Counted from the stretch's first letter, positions 36,227-45,478 are shown. The stretch is DNA of 64,000 bases from Streptomyces peucetius (GCF_025854275.1 NZ_CP107567.1:6696001-6760000), one strand, 5' to 3'. The notes: generated by a model not told the origin, from the sequence alone. Numbers and translations: made by a program.

Positions 36227-36870
36227 CCCACGTGCAGCTCTTCGTACACGGCGGTCGCCGGGTAGGCCAGGCGGTCACCGATGGCGAGGAGCCGGCCGTA
36301 CTGGTCCGCGTCGATCCGAACGGAGTAGGCCTTCGCGGCACGCAGGAACATACGGAACCCCAGGTCGGCGTCGACCTCGCGCACCACCCGGTGGAGCGCC
36401 GCCACAATGCCGGGCACCGCCACGGAGCGCTCCAGATCCGGCGCGGCCCGATCGATCTCCGCAGCCACGGTGCCGCGCAGTTCCTCCTCGCTCACCGGCG
36501 GCCGTGCTTCGTCCGGGGAGCCGTTCTCGTGGATGTCCGACCCCTGGTTGCGCGAAGGACCCACGTCCGCGATGCGGCGCAGCCATGACCGCGTGCCCGT
36601 GCCTTCTTCGGCCGGGTCGAAGCACCGTCGCACCGCGGCCAGCCACATGGCGCGGATCGTCTCGTCCGGCAGCGGTGAGTCCAGCAGCAGTCGTACGTCC
36701 CTGCCGAGCTGTTCGTCCTGGTCCTCCGCAGCCGCCCGCTCGGCGAGGGCGAGCACGAGCGGCCCGTCGAGGCGCAGCGTCGAGCGGGAGCAGACGTTCC
36801 CAGCCAGGCCGCTGAGGCCGAAGTCCGCTTCATTGTCGAAGTAGTGGACCGGGCGTGTCCGGTTTGCCAT
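35890..36870 (-). CDS. CdiI-type immunity protein, first copy, with read-through tail
   Basis: From ATG 36870 (MANRTRPVHYFDNEADFGL). Residues 1-220 are the immunity domain: VRLLLDSPLPDETIRAMWLA, RSWLRRIADV, VDADLGFRMFLRAAKAYSV, GDRLAYPATAVYEELHVGW. Relatives end about here; this frame instead runs on about 105 codons, out of phase over the second copy, giving Arg/Cys/Thr-rich sequence that is not protein-like. Either the stop was lost or one base was deleted at the junction near 36220. The domain itself looks intact and belongs to the toxin gene ending at 36951. Confidence 0.72.
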   Translation of the reverse strand: MANRTRPVHYFDNEADFGLSGLAGNVCSRSTLRLDGPLVLALAERAAAEDQDEQLGRDVRLLLDSPLPDETIRAMWLAAVRRCFDPAEEGTGTRSWLRRIADVGPSRNQGSDIHENGSPDEARPPVSEEELRGTVAAEIDRAAPDLERSVAVPGIVAALHRVVREVDADLGFRMFLRAAKAYSVRIDADQYGRLLAIGDRLAYPATAVYEELHVGWPPSIRAGVTSRSAVSGCPCSRPSSTGPAGVTKGRCARTSSASPMPTPASCPARRRRCCWRTCNGCCTRPCRTTRSPHCGGRRPAGGTTTTSSTPTAGRGSGASPRCPGRG

Positions 36871-36886
36871 GGGGCCTCCTATGGGT

Positions 36887-36918
36887 GCGGGCACCCCTCC
36901 GGACGGAGGGGTGCCCGC
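36887..36918 (-). terminator. Hairpin between toxin and immunity genes
   Basis: A perfect 14-bp stem (GCGGGCACCCCTCC and complement) with a GGAC loop lies 30 bases after the toxin stop and just before the first immunity start. It could attenuate transcription or end the toxin message so that immunity is expressed separately. Confidence 0.75.
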
Positions 36919-36950
36919 GGTTGTCATCGGTGTGGATCAGTCCGGTGCCG

Positions 36951-38209
36951 TCACGGAAGCGGGTAGGCCGTGAAGACGACGTACCTGGTGGGCTTGTGCT
37001 GCTTGCCGACGTACTTCAGCAGAATCCGCACCTTGTTGCTCGCTGCCTCACCGGCCGCGGGGCCGCCGACCCTGAAGACCGTGCCGAGGGACCCTTCGTT
37101 CCTGAGTGTCCACTCGATGGGCAGGGCGTCCCTCTTCGCGTCGAAGATGTACCCCGGCTTGCCCTGATTCTGGGCTTCCTTCAGCACCCAGGCATCCAGT
37201 TTCTTCGCATTGCCGGGCTGCTGCACCCACTGCCGCATGGCCTCGTCCACGGCACGGGCGGCAGTCGCCTCGTCGGTCCACCTGCCGGCGACCTCACCCT
37301 GTGCTTTCCTGGCCTTCTCCATCATCTGGCTGTCGGTCTTGTTGACGTGCTGCTCCAGGGTGTGCGCCCCGCCGGTGCCCTCGTCGGCCACGATGTTCGT
37401 GCAGTTGTGGACGAGGAGACCCTGCGCGCCGGACCCCTTGGGGCTGACGTAGAACGTGCGCAGATCGTCGACCGTCAGGTCGAACACCTCAGTGGGGGAG
37501 ATGTCCCCCCGCTGCCGGAGTCCGGTCACGGGACGGAGTGAACCGTCCGGTGTGCGCATCCGGTCGCCCACCCGGAGGTCGGCCACCAGAACCCAGCCGC
37601 GGTCCTCGACGTGGAACCTGTGGCCGACGGTGCTCGTCAGAACACCGCCCGCCACCGACATGTCCACGAGCTTCCGCGTGTCGTGCCGGAACGTGTCGAC
37701 GACCGGCCGCGCCGCGGGCTGTCCGGACGCCGGGTCCGACGCGAGAACCAGGTCGCCCGCGCGCACGTCGCGGATGGCCTTGCGTGAACCGTCCTGATGA
37801 GGACCTGTGTGTCGCCCGGGAAGCTGTTGACCCTGCAGGAGCTGACAACGTCCTCGTAGGTGTTGACCGTGCTCTGGAGCTTGGCCAGGGTCGTCGGGTC
37901 CACGTCCAGGGCCTTCAGGGCCTTGAACGCGTCCGCGACGCCGACTCCGGTGTGCATGGCGGCGTTCAGGGCGCGAACGGCCTCGGCGATCTTGGTGAAG
38001 GCCTTACCGGGGATGAAGTTGGACGCGGCCCAGGCGCAGCCGCTTGCGCTGCCATGCCAGCAGTCGACGAAGTCCTGGACCAGGACCGCCTTGATGAGCT
38101 GGTAGACGACGGTCTGCTGGATCAGGTCGAGCTTGCTGGAAGTACCGGATGGATGACCTCCTTCTTCATACCCGGGAAGGTCTTGGTCTCGAGGAGCAGC
38201 GTGTAGCAC
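36951..38209 (-). pseudogene. Polymorphic toxin: pretoxin, HINT and RNase A-like CdiA-CT domains, frameshifted
   Basis: The downstream frame (about 37797 to 36951) holds a HINT autoprocessing domain (VRAGDLVLASDP, VGHRFHVEDRGWVLV, FYVSPKGSGAQGLLVHNC) and a C-terminal RNase A-like toxin of the CdiA-CT type: HTLEQHVNKTDSQM, DEATAARAVDEAM, and a last strand YVVFTAYPLP. The His, Lys and Thr expected at the active site are present. The upstream frame (38209 to about 37800) holds a pretoxin segment ending NSFPGDTQVLI, where HINT begins, but one base out of phase. No secretion or repeat region precedes it. A dead remnant of a delivered toxin, probably kept beside its immunity genes. Confidence 0.78.
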
Positions 38210-38532
38210 AGGCCAACCGCGCGCATCAAGGAGTTACTTCGGCGGCCGAAGCGTACGAGGTGGCGGCACGTACGGGCTCGATGCTTCGAAAAAGTGTGCG
38301 AATTCGGAGGTGTTACGTGATTCAGCGGTGTGGCTGTGATGAAGACGGGATGGAGGATCGATGGTTATCGGCCAGAAGTTGACTGGAAGTCGCCCGGTCA
38401 GCCTCCGTGCCCGGCCTGCGTGAACGCCTCCGCCGAGCCCGGCGGGACGAGCGGGAAGCCCGCACCCCCGAGTCAAAGGGTGCAGGCTTCCGTCGTGTGC
38501 ATCACCGGTACCGCGGCACCCTCCGCGGCCCG
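38210..38532 (-). other. Intergenic region with terminator of the lectin gene
   Basis: About 320 bases. Positions 38454-38491 form a strong stem (GGAAGCCTGCACCC on the minus strand, with one G-U pair) just past the lectin stop, a likely terminator. Between 38210 and 38450 I see no gene; it should contain the former 5' part of the toxin gene, which is not recognisable. Confidence 0.6.
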
Positions 38533-39273
38533 TCAGGTGCCCAGCCCCGGGCCCTTCCACTGCTGGTTGGTGTGGTGCGGGGTGCAGTCCCAGATGCCGA
38601 GGCGCGCGCCGTTGCCGGTCTGCCAGCCGAGCGCATCCAGGCAGCGGCCCGAGTGGACGCTGCGCAGCAGGCCGTCGGGGAGCTTCTCCCACTGCTGGTT
38701 GGCCGCGCAGTGGCAGGTGTTGAGGCCGATGAGCGAGCCGTTCGCGGTCTTCGCGTACTGGACGTCCATGCACTTGCCGAGCGCGCGCAGTGTGCCGTCC
38801 GGGTAGAGCTTCCACGCCTGGGCGCTCGTGCCGTTGCAGGAGTAGAGCTGGATCGGGGTGCCGTCCTGGGTGTTCGCCCCCTTCACGTCCACGCACTTGC
38901 CCGAGTGCACGCCCACGATCTGGCCGGAGCCCGGGGGCGGCGGGGGCACGCAGTAGATCTCGACGAGCACCTGGTAGTAGCCGGGGCTGAGCTCGTGGCC
39001 CGCGGGGCCGGCGGTCCGCCTGCATCCGGCCGACGGGTAGCCCTCGTTGGCCGCCGATCCGTACGCGGTGCTCCAGGCGGCGTCCACGGCGATGTTCCAG
39101 GGGCCGTAGCCTGCGCCGACGAAGTACTTCGGCGCGGTAGGGGCGGCCGCCGCCGACACGGCGGGTGCGGTGGCGGCAGGTGCTGCGGCCGGCGCGGCTG
39201 TCGCCGTGCCGGTGAACAGCGATGCGGCGGCCAGTGCCGTCGCGGCCGCCGTGGCCAACCATCGAGACAATCT
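38533..39273 (-). CDS. Secreted ricin-type beta-trefoil lectin
   Basis: 246 residues from GTG 39273, which has GAGAGG upstream. A signal peptide (WLATAAATALAAASLFTGTATA) and an Ala-rich linker lead to a short domain (FVGAGYGPWNIAVDAAW) and then a ricin B-type trefoil with three repeats, each with its QxW signature: AQAWKLYPDG, NQQWEKLPDG, NQQWKGPGLG. Repeat starts such as GKCVDVKG and GRCLDALG are conserved. It probably binds polysaccharide outside the cell. No catalytic glycosidase domain is attached, which is unusual for secreted Streptomyces trefoil proteins. Confidence 0.9.
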   Translation of the reverse strand, partial: RLSRWLATAAATALAAASLFTGTATAAPAAAPAATAPAVSAAAAPTAPKYFVGAGYGPWNIAVDAAWSTAYGSAANEGYPSAGCRRTAGPAGHELSPGYYQVLVEIYCVPPPPPGSGQIVGVHSGKCVDVKGANTQDGTPIQLYSCNGTSAQAWKLYPDGTLRALGKCMDVQYAKTANGSLIGLNTCHCAANQQWEKLPDGLLRSVHSGRCLDALGWQTGNGARLGIWDCTPHHTNQQWKGPGLGT

Positions 39274-39508
39274 CACGGTTGTTCCTCTCGGTCGGTGCCC
39301 GTCGCGAAGCGCGGACAAAGGGAGCCCGTGTCCTGGGACGGACGGGACGCTACCGACGGGGGCGGCGCCGGCAGTCTCACCGGAGTCTCAACTTGCCCTG
39401 GCCGGTTGCCGACATCCCGCTGGTGGCCGGACGGGGGCCGTCGTACCGTCGTCGGTGGCCTCTGTGGGGACAGGGCCGGTACACGTGCAGGTGGGGGGCG
39501 CGGCAGCC

Positions 39509-41458
39509 ATGGCGACGAGGTCCGGGGACGAGCGCGGAGCCGAAGACATGTCGGGAAGCGGCACCGGGGAGAGAACCCAGCCGCACGCAGCGGAGCTGAT
39601 GCGGCTGCGGGCGGCGCTGAAGAAGCACTCCCGGGTCAACTTGACGGGCCCGGCGGGCGTGGGCAAGACCCGCCTCACGCGGCAGCTGCGAGCAGCGACC
39701 GTCGACCTCGACAGCGACCTTGACCTCGACGGCGACCACGGTCCCGAGCGCGCGCAGGAGACATGGCGGTCGTGGTGGTCACGGCGCGCGCCCGAGGACC
39801 TGCTCGTGGTCGACAGCATCGACGAACCGCACCGTACGGCCGCCCTGCGCAGGGGACTTGACGACGCTGGGGTGCCGCGCCGTCTGCTGTTCGTCAGCCG
39901 CCGCCCCCTGCTCGCTGCCGAGGGCTGGACCGACTCCGGCATGGTCACGTTACGGCTGCAGCCGCTCCCCGACCACCGCATCGAGGCCGTCGCCGCTGAC
40001 GCCGGGATCGACGACCCCGAGGCCCGTGCCGTCGTCGCACGGCTCGCCGGAGGCGTGCCGCTCCTCGCCGCCGCCGGATGCCGGGCCCTGCACGCCGGGG
40101 CCGAGCCGTCGGACGCCGGCGCGATCGCCGACCAGATGGCCGGTGAACTGCTCGAACGCCTCGGCCGGGAACTCCCGGGCAGCCGCTGGCGGCACGCCCT
40201 GCGGCTCCTGGCGACCGTCGGCGCGGGGGACGAGCAACTGCTGTCGGCCGGCCCGGACCTCTTCGCACATCTCGGCAGGCTCAGTGTGGTGACCCGTACG
40301 CCCCTCGGGCTGAGCGTGCGTGAGCCGTTCCGTACGGTGCTGGAGACGGCCTATCTCTGGCGGCGTCCGACGGCCCATCACGCTGTCAGGTCCAGAGCCG
40401 CGGCCTACCGCCACACCCTCCTGACCCGTACCACCGATCCGTCGAAGCGGGCGGAACTGGTGGGGCAGCGGCTGTTTCTCACCGGCGACCCCCAGCTGCG
40501 AAGGGCGCTCTTCCCGGCCTCGGAATCGGCCGCCCGTATCGACGTCGCCCAGCAGGCCGACGCCGACGACATCGGCAGGCTCATGCACCGATGGGCGCGA
40601 CGCGGAGGCTTCGATCCGGCGCGCGCGGAACGCGTCACCGAACGCTGGCTGGACCACGGGCCCTCCGTGTTCCGTCTCGCCCGTGACGGCGACGGCCGCG
40701 CCGTGGGCCTCGCGAGCCTGCTGCCCGTCCAGGACACCACATCGGACGCCATGGAGCCGCTGCTGCAGCAGCACACCGGACGTTTCGTCACCGGCCCCCG
40801 GTCCGGCGGGCTTTTCCTCGGCGCGGCGTACGCCACCGACCCCGCCGCGCACGCCCGGATACTGCGCGACATCCTCGCCTGCGCCGTACGCTCCGGTCAC
40901 CTGGTGGTGTCCACGGCGACGCCCGACTATCAGCTCCTGGTGCGCGGCCTCGGCTTCCGCGCCCACGGCAGCGTCCACGACGACGTCTACCGCTGCGGCC
41001 GCCGCCCCGAGGTCTTCAGCAACGCGTTCACCGCCGCGGCGCTCCCGCGGTGGCTCGACCGCCTGGGCGACGCCGGTACCGGTGGTGCCGGGGCGGGGCA
41101 GCCGGACGGAGATCTGGTCGAGGAGATCGCCCGGGCCCTGGGCCGGATCAGGGATCCGGCGGCCCTGGAGGGCAGCGCGCTGCTCGCCTGTCCGGCGACG
41201 CCGACCGTGGCCGATCTGCGGTCCTGGCTGCACTCCGCCGTGCAGCGGCTGGCGGACAGTGAGGAGACCGCCGACGCCGAGGCCGGCGCCATCCTCCAGG
41301 CGTACTACCTAGCTCGCCGCCGCGGCACCCACCACCAGGTGGCCTGCCGCCTGCACCTCGGCCGTGCGACCTACTTCCGCCGCCTGCGACGCGGACTGAC
41401 GTCCCTGGCGGTACGGCTGAGCACGGCGTCTCCCGACCCGGGCTGCGTCGTCCCGTGA
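39509..41458 (+). CDS. P-loop NTPase fused to an acetyltransferase-like domain
   Basis: 649 residues. The N-terminal AAA/STAND-like NTPase has Walker A NLTGPAGVGKTRLTR (about 47-60), Walker B DLLVVDSIDE and sensor LLFVSRRPLLAAEGW. From about 400 the sequence changes to a GNAT-like pattern: RLARDGDGRAVGLASLLPV, then LVVSTATPDYQLLVRGLGF. The last 60 residues (YYLARRRGTHHQVACRLHL, then GRATYFRRLRRGL) look like an HTH. ATP-sensing transcription regulator is the best guess; the acyltransferase-like middle may bind a ligand, not catalyse. It is divergent from the lectin gene. Confidence 0.75.
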   Translation: MATRSGDERGAEDMSGSGTGERTQPHAAELMRLRAALKKHSRVNLTGPAGVGKTRLTRQLRAATVDLDSDLDLDGDHGPERAQETWRSWWSRRAPEDLLVVDSIDEPHRTAALRRGLDDAGVPRRLLFVSRRPLLAAEGWTDSGMVTLRLQPLPDHRIEAVAADAGIDDPEARAVVARLAGGVPLLAAAGCRALHAGAEPSDAGAIADQMAGELLERLGRELPGSRWRHALRLLATVGAGDEQLLSAGPDLFAHLGRLSVVTRTPLGLSVREPFRTVLETAYLWRRPTAHHAVRSRAAAYRHTLLTRTTDPSKRAELVGQRLFLTGDPQLRRALFPASESAARIDVAQQADADDIGRLMHRWARRGGFDPARAERVTERWLDHGPSVFRLARDGDGRAVGLASLLPVQDTTSDAMEPLLQQHTGRFVTGPRSGGLFLGAAYATDPAAHARILRDILACAVRSGHLVVSTATPDYQLLVRGLGFRAHGSVHDDVYRCGRRPEVFSNAFTAAALPRWLDRLGDAGTGGAGAGQPDGDLVEEIARALGRIRDPAALEGSALLACPATPTVADLRSWLHSAVQRLADSEETADAEAGAILQAYYLARRRGTHHQVACRLHLGRATYFRRLRRGLTSLAVRLSTASPDPGCVVP

Positions 41459-41584
41459 CGGCCTGGCCGGGCCGCGCCGTCCCGTGGCCGCCGGCCCCGG
41501 CCGCGCCGACCGGTGACCGCCGTCCCAAGCCCGAGCCGCGAGGACCCGCGGCTACGGGCGTGCCGGGACCCGGTGCCGTTCCGG

Positions 41585-41770
41585 CGTCATGTCGTGCCGG
41601 AATCCGGGTCATGTGCCCGAAGGGCGAGCGGTGGCCGGCCACTTCATGGCCGATGCCGGTGTCAGCCGCTGCGGGCCACCGCGCGAGCGAGCTGATGCCG
41701 ATGCTGACTGGCCCTGGGAACAGGGCTGTTGTGCCCCAACGGGGCGGGAGACTTCGCGATCCGCATCCGC
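41585..41770 (+). pseudogene. S66 peptidase remnant
   Basis: Fragment corresponding to codons 45-95 of the intact S66 gene at 1648-2676. HRASELMPMLTGPGNRAVVP matches DRASELMSMLTDPAIRAVVP there, and nucleotides around the Ala-Ser-Glu-Leu-Met codons agree closely. No start, stop or catalytic residues remain. The rest of 41459-41821 holds nothing else recognisable. Confidence 0.65.
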
Positions 41771-41821
41771 GCGGACCGCCCTCCGTGCCGGGCAGGCCTG
41801 GCCGGCGGCGGTCGCGTCGGT

Positions 41822-42670
41822 TCAGTTCAGAAAGCCGGTGACGGCATCCGCGAAGGCCTCGGGTTCGTCGTGCCAGGGGAAGTGGCCGGCGCCCGGCAGG
41901 ACGACCGTCTCGACGTGGGGGAAGACCTCGGCGAGCGCGGCCACTGCGGGCGGCGGCGCGGCGACGTCGAACGCCCCGGCTATCAGCAGGACCCGGCCGC
42001 CGTACGCGGCCAGCGCCGCGCGGGTCGCGGCAGGGTCGAACGCCCCTTCCGACCCGTAGACGGCTGCCGCCGCCGGATTCCGCTGCTGCGCCCCCTCGGC
42101 CCGGTGTGCCCTGGCGGCCGTGTCCCACCGGCCGTGGGCGAACGGCGCGGCGGCCTCCCAGTGGGAGTCCGTGGCCTTGCCTTGCGTGATCACTTCCAGC
42201 GCGGCGTACGCCTCCGGGAACCAGTCCTCCTCGTGCCGCAGCCGTGCCGTCGCCAAGCGGTCCTCGGGGGCCACCGGCAGGCCGACCGCCTCGGTGCCGG
42301 GCGTGACGAGCACCAGCCGGGAGACGCGGTCCGGGTACCGGGCCGTGTAGCACAGCGCGAGGGAGGCGCCCGCCGAATGGCCCAGCAGGGCGAGCTGTTC
42401 GAGGCCGAGGTGCCGGCGCAGTGCCTCCACGTCGTCCACCAGACGGTCGCAGCGGTACGAGTCCGGGTCCGCGGGCGCTTCGGAACCGCCGGTGCCGCGC
42501 AGGTCGAGCCTGACCAGCCGGAGCCCGGCGGCCGGTGCACCGAGACCGCCGAGGTCACCGAAGTACGCGGACGCCCGCATGGGGCCGCCGGGCAGAGCGA
42601 CCAACGGGCGTCCGTCGCCGGAGACATGGCAGGCCAGCACGGTTTCGTCGGTCGCGGAGAACGTGTGCAT
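41822..42670 (-). CDS. Alpha/beta hydrolase
   Basis: 282 residues from ATG 42670. Nucleophile elbow LLGHSAGASLAL (Ser about 99), oxyanion region ALPGGPMRASAYF, acid in LIAGAFDVAAPP and His in LPGAGHFPWHDEP complete the triad. The size and cap region (DWFPEAYAALEVITQGKA) resemble proline iminopeptidase or haloperoxidase-like hydrolases. The substrate is unknown. Downstream on the same strand is the S66 remnant; a decayed paralogue is at 35229-35533. Confidence 0.9.
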   Translation of the reverse strand: MHTFSATDETVLACHVSGDGRPLVALPGGPMRASAYFGDLGGLGAPAAGLRLVRLDLRGTGGSEAPADPDSYRCDRLVDDVEALRRHLGLEQLALLGHSAGASLALCYTARYPDRVSRLVLVTPGTEAVGLPVAPEDRLATARLRHEEDWFPEAYAALEVITQGKATDSHWEAAAPFAHGRWDTAARAHRAEGAQQRNPAAAAVYGSEGAFDPAATRAALAAYGGRVLLIAGAFDVAAPPPAVAALAEVFPHVETVVLPGAGHFPWHDEPEAFADAVTGFLN

Positions 42671-42873
42671 GGCCCTGGAGCCTGTCAGCCCTCCCGCGGC
42701 CGGCGCAAGGAGCCCCGTGCGCGCCGTCCTCGGGGCGGCGCCGGGCGGAAACCCGTTGGCCGCCGCGACCGTTGCCCTGTGAGGCATGCGGCGAGGCATA
42801 CGGCGCGGGGCCGGCGCCTGGCCGGCGTGGAAAATGCCCGACCCGGCCCGTCCGGTCCTGTTAACCTCGCCGC

Positions 42874-42963
42874 ATGACCACGTACACGTTCCCGATGATG
42901 CCCCGCGGACGGGGCAGCTGAGTCGGACGTGTGACGTGCGAAGGCCCCGGAGACGGGGCCTTC
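42874..42963 (+). promoter_or_regulatory. Possible Met-codon leader peptide and attenuator
   Basis: A 15-codon ORF (42874-42921, MTTYTFPMMPRGRGS) has two adjacent Met codons. Nineteen bases later, 42940-42963 forms a 9-bp stem (GAAGGCCCC / GGGGCCTTC) with a six-base loop. The next gene is a methionyl-tRNA synthetase homologue. Leader, tandem codons for the cognate amino acid and a hairpin are the parts of a ribosome-mediated attenuator, but alternative pairing has not been worked out and the ORF has no strong ribosome site. Confidence 0.4.
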
Positions 42964-44265
42964 TTCGCGTGTGCGGCGGGAGCCCCGCCCGGTCGCGAAC
43001 CCCTCGCGCTGTCGTTCGACGACTTCATCCGCACCAGCAGCGATCCCCGCCACCGGGCCGGGGTCGAGCGGTTGTGGCAGCGGTGCGCCGAGGCCGGTGA
43101 TCTCTACCGCAAGCACTACGAGGGGCTGTACTGCGTCGGCTGCGAGCAGTTCTACACCCCCGAGGACCTCGTCGACGGCCGCTGCCGCGACCACGGCACC
43201 GAACCCCAGCTCGTGTCCGAGGAGAACTGGTTCTTCCGGCTGTCCCGCCATGCCGGTGCCCTCCGGGAGCTGATCACCACCGGCCGGCTGTGCATCGAGC
43301 CCGCCGCCCGGCGCAACGAGGTACTCGCCCTGATCGACAGCGGCCTGCACGACTTCTCCGTCTCCCGCTCGCAGCACCGCGCCCGCGGCTGGGGCATTCC
43401 CGTCCCCGGCGACCCGGACCAGGTCGTCTACGTGTGGTGGGACGCGCTCGGGAACTATGTGACCGGCCTCGGCTACGGCACCGCCGACGCGACCTTCGAC
43501 CAGTGGTGGACGGGGAGCGGGCAGCGCGTCCACCTGGCGGGCAAGGGCGTGCTCCGCTTCCACGCCGTCTACTGGCCGGCGATGCTGCTGTCCGCCGGCC
43601 TGCCGCTGCCCACCGACATCCTGGTTCACGACTACCTCACGGTCGACGGGCGCAAGATCAGCAAGTCCTCCGGTACGACCGTCGATCCGGCCGACCTGGT
43701 CGCCGACGTCGGCACGGACGCCGTCCGCTGGTGGCTGCTGCGCGACGTGCCGCGCGTCGGCGACGCGGACTTCACCCGGGACCGGCTCGTGGCCCGTGCC
43801 GACAGCGATCTCGCGGGCGGCTTCGGCAACCTGGTCAACCGCGTCGTGACCATGGTTCACCGCTACCGGGACGGCCGGCCTCCCACGCCGACGCGAGGCA
43901 CCGCACCGGGCTGCGAAGACCTGGCGCGGGCCTGCGCCGACAGCCCGCGGGCGGTCGAAGCCGCCCTGACGGACTTCGACTTCCGCCGGGCCGCCGCCGC
44001 GGTGTGGACGGTCGTCGAGGAGGCCAACCGCTGCATCGACGCCACGAGGCCATGGGAGTCGGCCAAGGCGGAGCGAGCGGGGGACCGTGCCGCCGGCGAG
44101 CGGCTGGAGGACGTCCTCGGCGCCCTCCTCCGGGCCTGTCTGCATCTCGCCGACCGGCTGACGCCGTTCCTGCCGGGCGCGGCGTCCCGTATCGCCCGGC
44201 AGTGCACCCCGGTCGGCGGAGTCCTTCCCCCGCCGATGCCCCTCTTCCCCCGGCTCGGCGACTGA
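42931..44265 (+). pseudogene. Methionyl-tRNA synthetase homologue lacking the HIGH half
   Basis: About 444 codons. From SFDDFIRTSSDPRHRAGVE onward it follows MetRS: zinc-linked connective domain (YCVGCEQFYTPEDLVDG), VVYVWWDALGNYVTGLGY, LAGKGVLRFHAVYWPAML, KMSKS loop as KISKSSG, and the anticodon-binding helical domain (WESAKAER-type). The first 100 residues of MetRS, with the HIGH motif and half of the Rossmann fold, are missing and replaced by unrelated sequence. It should not aminoacylate. The remainder is undamaged, so truncation is recent or the protein has another use. Confidence 0.8.
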
Positions 44266-44280
44266 CTGGCTTAGTACTCA

Positions 44281-44490
44281 CTGGATCAGCGGGTTGCTGC
44301 GGGCGGGGTGACACGGATCGGCGGGCTGGTCCGGTGCCGTGCCGGCGGCGACGGCCGTCAGGAAGGCCAGGGCGAGCATGGCGAGCGTGATGTGCCGGTG
44401 CCATGAGGTCCAGTGCCTGATCCGGTAGTGGTCCAGCCCGACCTGGCTCTTGGCGGCCTGGAAGCAGTCGGAGTGCCCTGGATGAGCCCG
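44281..44490 (-). pseudogene. IS701-family transposase remnant, minus strand
   Basis: The minus strand reads [19 protein letters not shown] then [20 protein letters not shown], the C-terminal part of IS701-type transposases. Nucleotides are about 90% identical, in opposite orientation, to 48018-48222. Sequence from about 44490 to 44630 on the same strand encodes the end of another unidentified protein ([19 protein letters not shown]), so the junction is a rearrangement. Confidence 0.75.
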
Positions 44491-44633
44491 GTCAGCGGCG
44501 AGGGATGTCGGTGCCCCAGCCCTCGATGTGGGCGGCGGCGCGGCGCAGTTCGGCGATGACCGTCCGGACGACTTTGCGGGCGGTGCGTTCGGGGCGGTGG
44601 AGCGCGTCGATATGGCGTTGTGCGTGTACGCCG

Positions 44634-45332
44634 CTGGAGACCTACGGGGTGGCACACACCAGTGCCGCCAACGCGGGCCTGATCATCAGCCTGACGATCG
44701 TGCTGACGCCGATGCTGGAACGTGCCGGTGGACGCGGCAGGCTGCCTGTGACGTTCTTCGCCGCCGCCGGGGTCTGCGTGGTGACCGTCGGCCTCCTCCT
44801 TTCGGGCACCGACTTGCACGGCGTCCGGAGTGGTGACCTGATCATGCTCGCCGCCGCGGCGGTACGAGCCGGGCACGTCGCTCTCATCGGGCGGCTCTCC
44901 ATGGGGCGCACCCTGCGTCCCCTGCACCTGACGACCGTCCAGACCGTCGTCGGCGGCGCACTCTTCCTGGCGCCGGTCACCGGCGACCTCGGTGTTCTGA
45001 CCTACAGCAGTGGCGTGACGTGGGCCCAGCTCGTCTACCTCTCGCTGTTCTGCGGGGTGTTCGCCTTCCTGTTCCAGACGTGGGCGGTGCAACGGACCTC
45101 TGCCAGCCGGGCCAGCCTCTTGCTGGGCACCGAGCCGGTCTGGGCGGTCGCCGTCGGGATCGGGCTCGGCGGCGAGCGCCTCACCGTCCTGGCTGCTGTC
45201 GGTGCGCTGCTCATGGTCGCCGGAACCTATTGGGGCCAGACCATCGAACGCACCCACCGAACCGGGCCGCAACACACCGGGACGACCGCGGCCAGGACGC
45301 CCGTCGGCCTTCGGGAAGACAGCCATGCCTGA
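44634..45332 (+). pseudogene. EamA-family transporter, 5'-truncated
   Basis: About 230 codons of an EamA/DMT drug-metabolite exporter: [26 protein letters not shown], the second EamA repeat (HLTTVQTVVGGALFLAPV, LVYLSLFCGVFAFLFQTW) and LLMVAGTYW at the end. Around seven helices remain of ten; the first 70-80 residues are replaced by IS701-side sequence. The 3' end is intact. Probably inactive. Confidence 0.8.
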
Positions 45333-45436
45333 CACATCCTGGCCCCGCTGTCGGCGGCCGGGTCACTGCGCGGGCGGCAGCCGCGCGCTGAGCCGGCGGG
45401 CCGGCGCTCATTCCCGGCGTGACAACGCCGTGATAG

Positions 45437-45452
45437 CGTAACGACTGTTACG
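45437..45452. promoter_or_regulatory. Candidate TetR operator
   Basis: Perfect inverted repeat CGTAACGACTGTTACG (six-base arms, four-base spacer) lies 27 bases before the TetR start. A smaller palindrome AACAAGTGTT follows at 45454-45463. The location suggests autorepression. Confidence 0.6.
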
Positions 45453-45478
45453 CAACAAGTGTTATGTGAAGGAGTCGG

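Noticed and set aside
42874..42963. T-box riboswitch upstream of the MetRS homologue
   Set aside because: No T-box sequence or specifier-loop structure could be found in the 200 bases upstream; only the short Met ORF and one hairpin are present.
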